A stretch of DNA of 64,000 nt from Streptomyces nigrescens. GTDB taxonomy: Bacteria; Actinomycetota; Actinomycetes; Streptomycetales; Streptomycetaceae. This document shows positions 17,782 through 27,957 of this stretch, one piece after another (position 1 is the first letter of the stretch; every line of letters starts with the position of its first letter). The stretch is taken from contig AP026073.1 of assembly GCA_024349765.1 (NCBI GenBank), positions 8,122,001 through 8,186,000 on the forward strand. Direction: 5' to 3'. The position numbers and the translations under genes were made by a program. The notes below the pieces were generated by a model. It was not told where the DNA came from and did not search any database. It saw only the letters and a program-made list of their open reading frames with translations.

Positions 17782-18640
17782 GGGCGTGCTGCGCCGGCCC
17801 CGACCGCTGTGGTCGCTGGGCCTGCTGCGCAGCGAGATCACCATGACCTTCCGGCGCTGGCGGACCCTCGCGCTGCTGGCGGTGCTCGCGGGCGTGCCGG
17901 TGCTGGTCGGCATCGCCGTCAAGATCGAGACGGGGGACGGCGGTCCGGGCGGCGGGGGCGGCCAGGGCGGCCCGGCGTTCATCTCCCAGGTCACCCACAA
18001 CGGCCTCTTCCTGGTGTTCACCTCGCTCGCGGTGACGCTGCCGTTCTTCCTGCCGATGTCCATCGGCGTGATAGCCGGCGACTCCCTGGCCGGGGAGGCC
18101 CACGGCGGCACCCTGCGCTACCTCCTCGTCGCGCCCGCCGGCCGTACCCGCCTGCTGCTCGTCAAATACGCCACCACCCTGACGTTCTGCCTGGTGGCCA
18201 CCCTGGTCGTGGCGCTCTCCGCGCTGGTCACCGGGGCGCTGCTCTTCCCGCTGGGCGAGGTCACCCTGCTGTCCGGGACGTCCATATCCTTCGGCGAGGG
18301 GCTGCTGCGGGCGCTGGCCATCGCCGTTGTGGTGGCGCTGTCCCTGATCGGCGTGGCCGCCGTGGGCCTGTTCATCTCGGCGCTCACCAGCAGCGGTATC
18401 GCCGCGATGGCGACCACGGTCGGCCTGCTGATCACCGTGCAGATCCTGGACACCATCCCGCAGCTCAGTGCCGTCCAGCCGTATCTCTTCCCGCACTACT
18501 GGCTGTCGTTCGCCGACCTGCTCCGGGACCCGGTCTACTGGGACCAGTTGCAGAAGAACCTCGGACTGCAGGCGCTCTACGCCGCGGTGTTCGGCTCGGC
18601 GGCCTGGGCGCGGTTCACCACCCGCGACATCACGGCGTAG
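17768..18640 (+). CDS. ABC-2 type transporter permease
   Basis: A 290-residue integral membrane protein with about six hydrophobic segments. After a short cytoplasmic N terminus the first helix is LALLAVLAGVPVLVGIAVKI; a Gly-rich external loop (GGPGGGGGQGG) follows. The sequence GDSLAGEAHGGTLRYLLVAP RTRLLLVKY is the conserved cytoplasmic helix/loop of ABC-2 permeases that contacts the ATPase. Overlap with the upstream ATPase gene means the two are translated together as an exporter; the cargo is unknown. Its last 11 bp overlap, tail to tail, the 3' end of rarD on the other strand. Confidence 0.9.
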   Translation: MSQAEGVLRRPRPLWSLGLLRSEITMTFRRWRTLALLAVLAGVPVLVGIAVKIETGDGGPGGGGGQGGPAFISQVTHNGLFLVFTSLAVTLPFFLPMSIGVIAGDSLAGEAHGGTLRYLLVAPAGRTRLLLVKYATTLTFCLVATLVVALSALVTGALLFPLGEVTLLSGTSISFGEGLLRALAIAVVVALSLIGVAAVGLFISALTSSGIAAMATTVGLLITVQILDTIPQLSAVQPYLFPHYWLSFADLLRDPVYWDQLQKNLGLQALYAAVFGSAAWARFTTRDITA

Positions 18641-19655
18641 GACCGGCGGCGTCCGCCGGCCCGGGGCCCGCCTGCGTGGTCCGGGCCGTCCGGGCCTGTT
18701 CCGCGGCCGCCCGGGCCACTTCCGCGGCCGCCTCGCCCGCGCGGGCGGCGGCTTCGGCCAGCTCGACCCGGACCCGCCGCGCCGTGCGCAGCGCGTCCCA
18801 GGTCAGCACGGCCAGCGCGACCCACACCAGCCCGAAACCGGCCCAGCGTTCGGCCGGCATCTCCTCGTGGAAGACGGTGAGGCCCAGCACGAACTGGAAC
18901 GTCGGCGCCAGGTACTGCATCATCCCGATCACGGTCAGCGGCAGCCGGACCGCCGAGGCGCCGAAGCAGATCAGCGGCACCGCGGTCGCGACCCCGCAGC
19001 CGGCCAGCAGCAGCGCCTGGCCCACCCCGCCGCTGACGAAGGCCGACTCGCCGCGCGCCCCCAGATAGATCAGGAAGCCCAGCGCGGGCAGCAGCTGCAT
19101 CGCCGTCTCGGCGCTGAAGCCCTCGATGCCGTCGAGCTTGATGCCCTTCTTGACCAGCCCGTACGTCGCGAACGTGAAGGCCAGGCCGAGCGCGATCCAG
19201 GGCATCTTGCCGTAGGCGACGGTCATCACGACGACGGCGAGGGCGCCGACGCCCACCGCCGTCCACTGCAGCGGCCGCAGCCGCTCGCGCAGGAAGAACA
19301 CGCCGAAGGCGATGCTGACCAGCGGGTTGATGAAGTAGCCGAGCGAGGCCTCCAGGACGTGACCGGCGTTGACCGCCCAGATGTAGAGGAACCAGTTCGC
19401 CGAGATCACCACGGCGCAGACCAGCACCAGCCCCAGCCGCCTGGGCTGCCGCAGCAGCGGACGTATCCAGGCCCAGCGGCGCATCGCGGCCAGGATGACG
19501 ACCGCGACGGGCAGCGACCACGCCATGCGGTGCGCCAGGATCTCCGACGGCGAGGCGGCGTCCAGCAGATGCCAGTACAGGGGCAGCAGGCCCCACATGG
19601 TGTAGGCGGCGATGCCGAAGACGAGGCCGGCGCGCTGATCGCTTCGAGACTGCAA
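18630..19655 (-). CDS. rarD: EamA-family transporter RarD
   Basis: A 341-residue drug/metabolite-superfamily membrane protein with ten hydrophobic segments. RarD hallmarks are AAYTMWGLLPLYWHLLDAASPSEILAHR, ANWFLYIWAVNAGHVLEASLGYFINPL and GMMQYLAPTFQFVLGLTVFHE. The start is most likely TTG at 19655 (LQSRSDQRAG), with AGGAGG six bases upstream; the frame stays open further 5' but through low-quality Arg/Ser sequence. The C-terminal ~45 residues after the last helix are an Ala/Glu/Arg-rich helix not needed for the fold. Transport substrate is not established for the family (chloramphenicol resistance has been reported in Pseudomonas). Confidence 0.9.
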   Translation of the reverse strand: MQSRSDQRAGLVFGIAAYTMWGLLPLYWHLLDAASPSEILAHRMAWSLPVAVVILAAMRRWAWIRPLLRQPRRLGLVLVCAVVISANWFLYIWAVNAGHVLEASLGYFINPLVSIAFGVFFLRERLRPLQWTAVGVGALAVVVMTVAYGKMPWIALGLAFTFATYGLVKKGIKLDGIEGFSAETAMQLLPALGFLIYLGARGESAFVSGGVGQALLLAGCGVATAVPLICFGASAVRLPLTVIGMMQYLAPTFQFVLGLTVFHEEMPAERWAGFGLVWVALAVLTWDALRTARRVRVELAEAAARAGEAAAEVARAAAEQARTARTTQAGPGPADAAGPTP

Positions 19656-19870
19656 GGAGGCCCTCCTGGTTGTGCTGCGCCGGCTCGGTGACGGTCGCCC
19701 CTGTTGAAGGTAGCGCCGGACCGGGTCGCGTGTCATGTGTGTATGCAAAAAACGGTGATGACAGGCGCCGTCGCAGGTCGGACGCCGGGGGCGGGACGAG
19801 CGCGGGACGGCCGGGGCCGTGCGGGCCGTGAGGCTTCCCGGCCGCCCGCCCCGCAGCCGCGCAGGCCCTC
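19656..19870 (-). other. rarD upstream / qorB-like downstream spacer
   Basis: The 215-bp gap between two minus-strand genes contains a less GC-rich patch at 19725-19765 (reading TGTGTGTATGCAAAAAACGGTGA across it), which is a reasonable site for the rarD promoter. No gene or clear hairpin is visible. Confidence 0.4.
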
Positions 19871-20737
19871 TCAACCCGCCAGCCGCGCCAGTGCCTCCGC
19901 GATGGCCTCGGCGATCGGGGTGGTCGGGCGGCCGATGAGCCGGGAGAGGTCGCCGGGGGTGGCCGCCAGTTCCCCGCGCGCGATCCCGGCGTCCGCCTCG
20001 GCGGCCATCCGCGCGCCCAGCGCCGGCATGCCCGACTCGATCATCCGGGCCACGTACTCCTTCTGCGGCAGATCGCGGTACGGGATCCGGCGGCCGGTCT
20101 GCCGGGAGACCTCGGCGGCGTACTCGGCCATCGACCAGGCGGTGTCGCCGCTCAGCTCGTAGACGGTGTTCTCGTGGCCGGTGCCGGTGAGCACCACGGC
20201 GGCCGCCTCGGCGTAGTCCCGGCGCGCGGCGGTGGCCACCCGGCCCTGGCCGGCACAGCCGAACACCGCGCCGTTCTTGAGCGTGGTGGCGAGCGCCCCG
20301 GTGTAGCTCTCGTGGTACCAGCCGTTGCGCAGCAGGCAGTACGGCACACCGGAGGCGAGCAGCGCCTGTTCGGTGGCGAGGTGCTCCTCGGCGAGGGTGA
20401 AGGTGGCGGTGGGGCCGCCCAGCACGCTGGTGTACGCCAGCAGCGCCACACCGGCCTCCCGGGCGGCGTCGATCACCGCGCGGTGCTGGGTGACCCGCTG
20501 CCCGGCCTCGTTCCCGGAGATCAGCAGCACCCGGTCGCCGGCCGCGAAGACGTCCTCCAGGGTGTCGGGCCGGCCGTAGTCCACGGTCCTGATCCCGACG
20601 CCGCGCGCCTCCAGATCGACGGCCCTGGCCGGGTCCCGGGCGAGGCCGACGATGCCGGCCGGGGCGGTGCGGGTGAGCAGTTCCTCGATGACGAGCCGGC
20701 CGAGCGCTCCGGTGGCGCCGGTGACGACGATGCCCAT
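19871..20737 (-). CDS. NAD(P)H-binding SDR, QorB-like quinone oxidoreductase
   Basis: A 288-residue atypical short-chain dehydrogenase. The N-terminal motif VVTGATGALGRLVIEELL matches the GxxGxxG NAD(P)-binding site. The sequence runs closely parallel to E. coli QorB: ARDPARAVDLEARGVGIRTVDYG, LLISGNEAGQRVTQHRAVIDAA, LAYTSVLGG, YCLLRNGWYHESY and YELSGDTAWSMAEYA. QorB reduces quinones with NADPH; related NmrA/HSCARG proteins sense redox state instead, so a sensor role is possible. ATG at 20737 follows an AGGGGGC site; a longer open frame to 20875 lacks conservation. It lies downstream of korAB on the same strand after an empty 180 bp. Confidence 0.85.
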   Translation of the reverse strand: MGIVVTGATGALGRLVIEELLTRTAPAGIVGLARDPARAVDLEARGVGIRTVDYGRPDTLEDVFAAGDRVLLISGNEAGQRVTQHRAVIDAAREAGVALLAYTSVLGGPTATFTLAEEHLATEQALLASGVPYCLLRNGWYHESYTGALATTLKNGAVFGCAGQGRVATAARRDYAEAAAVVLTGTGHENTVYELSGDTAWSMAEYAAEVSRQTGRRIPYRDLPQKEYVARMIESGMPALGARMAAEADAGIARGELAATPGDLSRLIGRPTTPIAEAIAEALARLAG

Positions 20738-20916
20738 GTTCTGCCCCCTGGTTCGGAGGCCGCCAGCATGGCACCCGTACCGGACGCGCAGAAGGGACGC
20801 GCCGGAAGCCGGGGCCCGAAGCAGCGGGTGCCCGCAGGGGGCGCCGTACGACGCCTCTCCCACGGGCACCCGCAAGAGGTCCTCAGCAGGCCCTCAGCAG
20901 CTCCTCGGGCAGGTCC

Positions 20917-22003
<1,087 letters not shown>

Positions 22004-22011
<8 letters not shown>

Positions 22012-23956
22012 TGATGGCCTCCTTAAAGACCTCCGCGAGCTGCTCGGCCTTGAACGGCATTCCGCTGACCTGGGTGTGCGACCGCGCGTCGACGAGGTAC
22101 CTGGCGCGCAGCAGGGTGGCGAGCTGTCCGAGGTTCATCTCCGGCACGATCACCTTGTCGTAACGCGCCAGCACCTCGCCGAGATTCCGCGGGAAGGGGT
22201 TGAGGTGGCGCAGATGGGCCTGCGCGATGCGCTCCCCTGCGCCCCGTACGCGCCGTACCGCGGCGGTGATCGGGCCGTACGTCGAGCCCCAGCCCAGGAC
22301 GAGGGTGCCGGCGCCGCGGCCGCCGTCGTCGGTGGGGTCGTCGACCTCGATGTCGGGGACCTCGATGCCGTCCACCTTCGCCTGGCGGGTGCGCACCATG
22401 AAGTCGTGGTTGGCCGGGTCGTAGGAGATGTTGCCGGTGCCGTCCTGCTTCTCGATTCCGCCGATGCGGTGCTCCAGGCCCGGCGTGCCGGGGACGGCCC
22501 AGGGGCGCGCGAGGGTGTGCTCATCGCGCTTGTAGGGCCAGAACACCTCGGTGCCGTCCACCGCGACGTGGTTGGGGCCGGAGGCGAACTGCACGCGCAG
22601 GTCGGGGAGTTCGGCGACCTCGGGGATCCGCCAGGGCTCGGAGCCGTTGGCCAGGTAGCCGTCGGAGAGCAGGAAGACCGGGGTGCGGTACGTCAGCGCG
22701 ATGCGGGCCGCCTCCAGTGCCGCGTCGAAGCAGTCGGCGGGTGTCCTGGGCGCCACGATCGGCACCGGTGCCTCGCCGTTGCGCCCGTACATCGCCTGCA
22801 GCAGGTCGGCCTGCTCCGTCTTGGTCGGCAGACCGGTCGACGGGCCGCCGCGCTGGATGTCGACGATCAGCAGCGGCAGTTCGAGGCTGACCGCGAGCCC
22901 GATGGTCTCGGACTTCAGGGCCACGCCCGGGCCGGAGGTGGTCGTCACCGCGAGCGAGCCGCCGAACGCCGCGCCCAGCGCCGCGCCGATGCCGGCGATC
23001 TCGTCCTCCGCCTGGAACGTCCGCACACCGAAGTTCTTGTGCTTGGACAGCTCGTGCAGGATGTCGGAGGCCGGGGTGATCGGGTACGAGCCCAGGTACA
23101 GCGGCAGGTCGGCCTGCCGGGAGGCGGCGACCAGGCCGTAGGACAGCGCGAGGTTGCCGGAGATGTTGCGGTAGGTGCCGGTCGGGAACGCCTTGGTGGC
23201 CGGCGCGACCTCGTAGGAGACCGCGAAGTCCTCGGTCGTCTCGCCGAAGTTCCAGCCGGCCCGGAACGCGGTGACGTTCGCCTCCGCGATGTCCGGCTTC
23301 TTGGCGAACTTGTCCCGCAGGAACTTCTCGGTGCCCTCGGTCGGGCGGTGGTACATCCACGACAGCAGACCCAGCGCGAACATGTTCTTGCTGCGCTCGG
23401 CCTCCTTACGGGAGAGCCCGAAATCCTTGAGCGCCTCGATGGTCAGCGTCGTCAGCGGCACCGGGTGGACGTTGTACGCCGAGAGCGAGCCGTCCTCCAG
23501 CGGGCTGGTGGCGTAGCCGACCTTCGCCATCGGGCGCTTGGTGAACTCGTCGGTGTTGACGATGATCTCCGCGCCCCGCGGGACGTCCGGGAGGTTCGCC
23601 TTCAGCGCGGCCGGGTTCATCGCGACCAGCACGTTCGGAGCGTCACCGGGCGTGAGGATGTCGTGGTCGGCGAAGTGCAGCTGGAAGCTGGAGACGCCGG
23701 GCAGGGTCCCGGCGGGGGCCCGGATCTCGGCGGGGAAGTTCGGCAGCGTCGACAGGTCGTTACCGAACGACGCCGTCTCCGATGTGAACCGGTCCCCGGT
23801 GAGCTGCATTCCGTCACCGGAGTCACCGGCGAACCGGATGATCACCCGGTCCAGGCGCCGGACTTCTTTGCCCTCGCCGCCACTGCCGGAGGAGCGCTGT
23901 CCCCCGACGAGCGCTGCGTCGGCCTGCTCGGCTGGGCTACTGACCTGGCTGGTCAC
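22004..23956 (-). CDS. korA: 2-oxoacid:ferredoxin oxidoreductase, gamma-alpha fusion subunit (KorA)
   Basis: A 650-residue fusion. After a ~35-residue variable leader, the gamma domain begins RVIIRFAGDSGDGMQLTGDRF and includes RAPAGTLPGVSSFQLHF. The alpha (PYR) domain begins near residue 250 with SYGLVAASRQADLPLYLGSYPITPASDILHEL and contains the conserved FQAEDEIAGIGAALGAAFGG and TTTSGPGVALK. The order gamma then alpha in one chain is typical of KorA in Mycobacterium and Streptomyces. The start chosen is GTG at 23956, with GAGGGAGGTCC upstream; the open frame to 24127 adds a stretch without conservation. The gene pair gives low-potential electrons to ferredoxin, which is relevant to the NADH-module-less nuo2 operon 8 kb away. 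Confidence 0.94.
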
Positions 23957-24251
23957 TGCTTCGGACCTCCCTCTAAGGGGTGCGGCGTCCCCGCCGGAGG
24001 CAGGGCTCGGGACGTGTCGTACCGACCGGTTGTCCCATAACCATCGTACGTGGGTAAGGGTGCCCTTCCCTGGGTCGATCACATGGTGGACGTCACCATG
24101 AGACACCGATCTGGTGCGTTTTGTCATGAAATCACCGCCCCCGTGACCCCTTCTTCATGACGCTCCGGACTCCGCCCCCGGTTCTCCGTCCCAGGGCCCG
24201 GTCCGGCGGTGAACACCCCGTGAACTGGACGTCTGACAGCCTGTCAGGTGC
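23957..24251 (-). promoter_or_regulatory. korAB upstream region; palindrome after response-regulator gene
   Basis: This 295-bp gap should contain the korAB promoter; the stretch at 24040-24130 is less GC-rich, but a single -35/-10 pair cannot be picked with confidence. At 24233-24247 a perfect 7-1-7 palindrome, CTGACAGCCTGTCAG, lies 5 bp past the stop of the response regulator gene; it could be a binding site or a weak terminator. Confidence 0.4.
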
Positions 24252-24923
24252 TCAGGAATTGAGATAGGTCAGGACGGCGAGCACCCTGCGGTGATCCCCG
24301 TCACTCTGCGCCAGGCCCAGCTTCAGGAAGATGTTGCTGACGTGCTTCTCGACCGCGCCGTCACTGACCACCAGCTGGCGGGCGACGGCGGAGTTCGTCC
24401 GGCCCTCGGCCATCAGCCCCAGCACCTCCCGCTCGCGCGGCGTCAGATGCGCCAGCACGTCCTGCTTGCGGCTGCGGCCCAGCAGCTGCGCCACCACCTC
24501 CGGGTCCAGGGCCGTACCGCCCCCGGCGACCCGCACCACCGCGTCGACGAACTCGCGGACCTCGGCCACCCGGTCCTTCAGCAGATAGCCGACGCCCCGG
24601 GTCGACCCGGCCAGCAGCTCCGTGGCGTACTGCTCCTCCACGTACTGCGAGAGCACCAGAACCCCCAGGTCGGGGTGGTCCCGGCGGAGCCGGACGGCGG
24701 CCCGTACGCCCTCGTCGGTGTGCGTCGGCGGCATCCGCACGTCCGCCACCACCACGTCCGGCAGCGCGCCCTCGTCGGCCAGCTCCCCGATCACCTTGAT
24801 CAGCGCCTCGGCGTCCCCCACGCCCGCCACGACCTCGTGCCCCCGGTCGGTGAGGAGCCGGGTCAGCCCCTCCCGGAGCAGCACCGAATCCTCGGCGATG
24901 ACCACCCGCACCTTGTTCTCCAC
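24252..24923 (-). CDS. LuxR/NarL-family response regulator
   Basis: A 223-residue two-component regulator. The receiver domain (1-125) has the acidic pair E11-D12, the phospho-acceptor D61 in [10 protein letters not shown], a conserved Ser in [13 protein letters not shown] and the Lys in YLLKDRV. The LuxR-type helix-turn-helix (about 155-215) reads [22 protein letters not shown], with the recognition helix in [14 protein letters not shown] at 24923 is taken because GGGGGAT lies upstream. It is followed on the same strand (upstream in sequence order of transcription) by two sensor kinases, both of which probably phosphorylate it. Targets are unknown; the shared motif upstream of both kinases is a candidate. 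Confidence 0.92.
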   Translation of the reverse strand: MENKVRVVIAEDSVLLREGLTRLLTDRGHEVVAGVGDAEALIKVIGELADEGALPDVVVADVRMPPTHTDEGVRAAVRLRRDHPDLGVLVLSQYVEEQYATELLAGSTRGVGYLLKDRVAEVREFVDAVVRVAGGGTALDPEVVAQLLGRSRKQDVLAHLTPREREVLGLMAEGRTNSAVARQLVVSDGAVEKHVSNIFLKLGLAQSDGDHRRVLAVLTYLNS

Positions 24924-25070
24924 GGATCGGATCCCCCATGCCTCGTACGCGCCCGTCCTGTCGGGACCCAGCATCCCAGGATCCGGACGGAGCGGGGGAG
25001 GAAGGCGGCGTCCCAGGTGGTCGGGGGAGGCGCGGACGAGGGGGCGGGGCCGCCGGAGGCGGGGCCCGGG

Positions 25071-26384
25071 TCAGCCGCGCCAGGGCAGCTCGGCGGTGAT
25101 GTGCGTCGGGCCGCCGACCGGCGAGTCGACGATCAGCAGGCCCTCGACGGCGGTGAGGCGTTCGGAGAGTCCGGCCAGCCCGGTCCCGTCGTCCGTGTGG
25201 GCGCCGCCCCGGCCGTCGTCCGTCACCAGGACCATCAGGCGGTCCCCGGTGCGCCAGACGTCCAGCGTGGCGGCGCCGGCCCGGGCGTGCTTGGAGACGT
25301 TCTGCAGCAGCTCGGAGGCGGTGAAGTACGCGATGCCCTCGATCGCCGCGGCCGGCCGGTGGTCGAGGTCCACGGTCACCGTCACCGGGACCGTGCAGCG
25401 TGCGGCCAGCGCCGACAGCGCCGGGCCCAGCCCCCGGTCGGTGAGAATCGCCGGGTGGATGCCGCGGGCCAGGTCACGCAGCTCCTGGAGGGCGATCTTC
25501 ACCTCACCGTGCGCCTCGTCGACCATCTTCGCGGCGGCCTGCGGATCCTCCGCCAGCTTCTCCTTGGCCAGGCCCAGGTCCATCGCCAGCGACACCAGCC
25601 GGGCCTGCGCCCCGTCGTGCAGATCCCGCTCGATGCGCCGCAGATCGGCGGCCGCGGTGTCCACCACCACCCCGCGGTCCGACTCCAGCTGCGAGACCCG
25701 GGTGGCGAGCGACGAGGGCCCCAGCAGGCCCTGCACCAAGACCCGGTCCACCTGGGTCAGCCCCCGGATCAGCCACGGCCCGGCCAGCACGAGCAGCAGC
25801 CCGGTCCCGCTGACCAGCCCGATCTCCGCCGGGGTGTCGACGTAGCGGCCGTCGACCCACAGCTGGATGCCCGGCTGCCCCAGGTACGCGGGGAAGGTCC
25901 ACCGCCACAACGGGTACGTCAGCAGCAGCCAGCCGAGCGTCCAGAACGTCAGCGAGAAGACGAAGGCGAAGATCGCCCACGGGAAGTGCAGCAGGCAGTA
26001 GAGGAGGTGCCGCCAGGACACCCCGCTCTTCAGCACGGCCCCGATCCACGCCATCGGCCCCGGCTTCGCGGGACGCACCGGCTCCGGGGCGGCCACCTCC
26101 AGCCCCAGCAGCGCCCGGGCCCGCGCCCGCTCCAGGACGCCCAGCCCCCGCGCGCCGGCCAGACCGCCGGCCAGCACCGGGATGCCGAGGAACGTCACCA
26201 GCAGGCCGGCGCCGACCGTGATCACCCCGACCGCGTAGACGAACATCAGGCAGGCGATCGGATAGCTGAGCAAGAGGTACAGGAACTCCCGCCAGGTGCG
26301 CCCGGAGACGGGGGCGCGCAGCGCCACGGGCACCCGGGAGGGATGGGGGCGGGGGCGGGGCTGCGGGGTGTATGCGGATTCCAT
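25071..26384 (-). CDS. Sensor histidine kinase with putative sensor domain (paralogue 1)
   Basis: A 437-residue membrane kinase of the NarL-type (HisKA_3) group. The N-terminal ~230 residues hold four to six membrane segments in the pattern of the Streptomyces 'Sensor' domain: FLYLLLSYPIACLMFVYAVG, LLVTFLGIPVL, WRHLLYCLLHFPWAIFAFVF. Then comes the dimerisation helix with the phospho-acceptor His in RIERDLHDGAQARLVSLAM (His ~255) and the ATPase domain with LLQNVSKHA (N box) and VTDDGRGGA (G1 box). ATG at 26384 gives MESAYTPQPRP; its ribosome-binding site is weak. It lies 147 bp from the response-regulator gene and is ~60% similar by eye to the next kinase. Confidence 0.92.
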   Translation of the reverse strand: MESAYTPQPRPRPHPSRVPVALRAPVSGRTWREFLYLLLSYPIACLMFVYAVGVITVGAGLLVTFLGIPVLAGGLAGARGLGVLERARARALLGLEVAAPEPVRPAKPGPMAWIGAVLKSGVSWRHLLYCLLHFPWAIFAFVFSLTFWTLGWLLLTYPLWRWTFPAYLGQPGIQLWVDGRYVDTPAEIGLVSGTGLLLVLAGPWLIRGLTQVDRVLVQGLLGPSSLATRVSQLESDRGVVVDTAAADLRRIERDLHDGAQARLVSLAMDLGLAKEKLAEDPQAAAKMVDEAHGEVKIALQELRDLARGIHPAILTDRGLGPALSALAARCTVPVTVTVDLDHRPAAAIEGIAYFTASELLQNVSKHARAGAATLDVWRTGDRLMVLVTDDGRGGAHTDDGTGLAGLSERLTAVEGLLIVDSPVGGPTHITAELPWRG

Positions 26385-26397
26385 CGTCTCGTCGTCC

Positions 26398-26460
26398 GTT
26401 CTGCCGGGTGGCCGTTCTGCCGTTCTGCCGGGTGGCCGGGGTGGCCGGGTGGCCGGGCGG
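26398..26460. repeat. Short direct repeats in the kinase 1 leader
   Basis: GTTCTGCCGGGTGGCC occurs at 26398-26413 and again at 26422-26437, and shortened GGTGGCCGG copies continue to 26460. The repeats sit right before the start of the first kinase on the minus strand and may come from slippage. Confidence 0.6.
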
Positions 26461-26556
26461 ACCTGCCGCCATGTGCCGTGGGGCCGTCGCGTGCGCCGTG
26501 ACCAGCGTCCGCGACCCGGCCCGCCCCGCACCATGAGGCTGCTCGCAGTCCGTTCC

Positions 26557-26576
26557 GGGGGTTTTCCCCACCCCGG
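26557..26576. promoter_or_regulatory. GGGGTTTTCCCCACCCC motif upstream of kinase 1
   Basis: The run GGGGTTTTCCCCACCCC (a GGGG-TTTT-CCCC inverted repeat followed by ACCCC) is found here and once more at 28017-28033, upstream of the paralogous kinase 2. Its occurrence before both kinases makes it a candidate binding site for the adjacent response regulator; this is an inference. Confidence 0.5.
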
Positions 26577-26706
26577 GGCCGCGGGTCGGGGGCGCTCCGC
26601 TGCTCAGCGCCGTTACCCCGGGCCGCGGGTCGGGGTAACGGTCCGCTGCTCAGCGCCGTTACCCCGGGGCCGCGGGTGCGGGGTCCGCTGCTCAGCGGCG
26701 TTTACG
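26571..26706. repeat. Three ~46-bp tandem repeats running into the 3' end of kinase 2
   Basis: Three imperfect units cover about 26571-26616, 26617-26662 and 26663-26706. Each has a CCCCGGG-CCGCGGGT part and a TCCGCTGCTCAGCG part. In the third unit the TCA is the stop codon (minus strand) of kinase 2 and the neighbouring bases encode its last residues (RKRR). The other two copies therefore carry relics of the same gene end, suggesting tandem duplication of the kinase 3' terminus. Confidence 0.75.
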
Positions 26707-27957
26707 TGCCGGCTCCGCGCGGGTCCCGGACGCGGCCTGCCCGGCCCCGGAGGACGGCCCCGCGCCGGAGCCCGGCCGGGCCCGCCAGGGCAGTTCCGCG
26801 GTCACCCGGGTGGGTCCGCCGGCCGGTGAGCTCAGCAGGAACAGCCCGTCCACCGACCCCAGCCGCTCGGCCAGCCCCGCCAGCCCGCTGCCGCCGTCCA
26901 GCCGCGCCCCGCCCTTCCCGTCGTCCCCGACCTGGATCAGCAGCCGGTCCGCGGACCGCCACACCTCGACGGACGCCTGGCGGGCCGCGCTGTGCTTGGA
27001 GACGTTCTGCAGCAGCTCCGAGACGGTGAAGTACGCGATGCCCTCGATCGCCGGCGCGGGCCGCTCGGTCAGATCCACCGCCACCGTCGCCGGCACCGTG
27101 CAGCGCCCGGCCAGCGAGGCCAGGGCCGGCCCCAGCCCGCGGTCGGTCAGGATCGCCGGGTGGATGCCGCGGGCCAGGTCCCGCAGCTCCTGCAGCGCCA
27201 GCTTCACCTCGCCGTGCGCCTCGTCCACCATCGCCGCCACGGTCTCGTCGGCCTGCCCCTCCAGCAGCTTCTCCTTCGCCAGGCCCAGGCCCATCGCGAG
27301 CGCCACCAGTCGGGCCTGCGCGCCGTCGTGGAGGTCCCGTTCGATACGCCGCAGATCGGCGGCCGCGGTGTCGGTGACCGTCATCCGGTCCGCCTCCAGT
27401 TCGGCGATCCGCCGCTCCAGCTCGTCCGAGGGCGACAGCAGCCCGCGCACCATCGCCCGGTCCACGTTCGCCAGCCCGCGCGCCACCCAGGGCAGCACCG
27501 GCCAGCCCACGAAGAGCGAGACCAGCACGACCCCGAAGGTCAGCACGGACCACGGCAGCCGGACGAACGCGAACAGCGCGTGCCGCCAGGCGACCGGGTC
27601 CTTCAGGCCCGTCCACAACCACGGGAAGAACCCCTGGTCGCGCGGGCGCAGCGGGCTCGGCTCGGCGACCCGCACCCCGAGCAGCGCCCGCGCCCGGGCC
27701 CGCTCCAGCCTCCCGTACAGGCGGCACGCCTTGAGGCCCAGAGCCAGCAGCGGCAGCCCGATGACGGTCACCGAGAGCCCGGTGCCCAGCGTCAGCCACA
27801 CCACCAGCACCGCGAACGCCGCGACGCCCAGCGGCAAGTTGGCCAGCAGATGGCCGATCTCCCGCCAGGTCACGACGTCGAACGGGGCGCGTGGCGGCGG
27901 AGGTGACACCTCGTCAGGGGTGTCGTCGGCGATACGGGGTCGGGAACTCGCGGTCAT
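26692..27957 (-). CDS. Sensor histidine kinase with putative sensor domain (paralogue 2)
   Basis: A 421-residue paralogue of the kinase at 25071-26384. Membrane segments include LANLPLGVAAFAVLVVWLTLG, LSVTVIGLPLLALGL and LFAFVRLPWSVLTFGVVLVS, matching the same sensor architecture. The phospho-acceptor His is in RIERDLHDGAQARLVALAM (His ~209), the N box in LLQNVSKHS and the G box in VGDDGKGGARLDGGSGLAGL. The C-terminal tail after ELPWRARPG is Gly/Ala/Arg-rich and ends inside the 46-bp tandem repeat. Start ATG at 27957 (MTASSRPR). Two kinases and one regulator in a row imply cross-input, or heterodimer formation. Confidence 0.92.
   Translation of the reverse strand: MTASSRPRIADDTPDEVSPPPPRAPFDVVTWREIGHLLANLPLGVAAFAVLVVWLTLGTGLSVTVIGLPLLALGLKACRLYGRLERARARALLGVRVAEPSPLRPRDQGFFPWLWTGLKDPVAWRHALFAFVRLPWSVLTFGVVLVSLFVGWPVLPWVARGLANVDRAMVRGLLSPSDELERRIAELEADRMTVTDTAAADLRRIERDLHDGAQARLVALAMGLGLAKEKLLEGQADETVAAMVDEAHGEVKLALQELRDLARGIHPAILTDRGLGPALASLAGRCTVPATVAVDLTERPAPAIEGIAYFTVSELLQNVSKHSAARQASVEVWRSADRLLIQVGDDGKGGARLDGGSGLAGLAERLGSVDGLFLLSSPAGGPTRVTAELPWRARPGSGAGPSSGAGQAASGTRAEPARKRR

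Noticed and set aside
24233-24247. CTGACAGCCTGTCAG as a true terminator of the response regulator gene
   Set aside because: The stem is only 7 bp with a 1-nt centre and cannot form a stable hairpin loop; a protein site is as likely, so I left it as a note.
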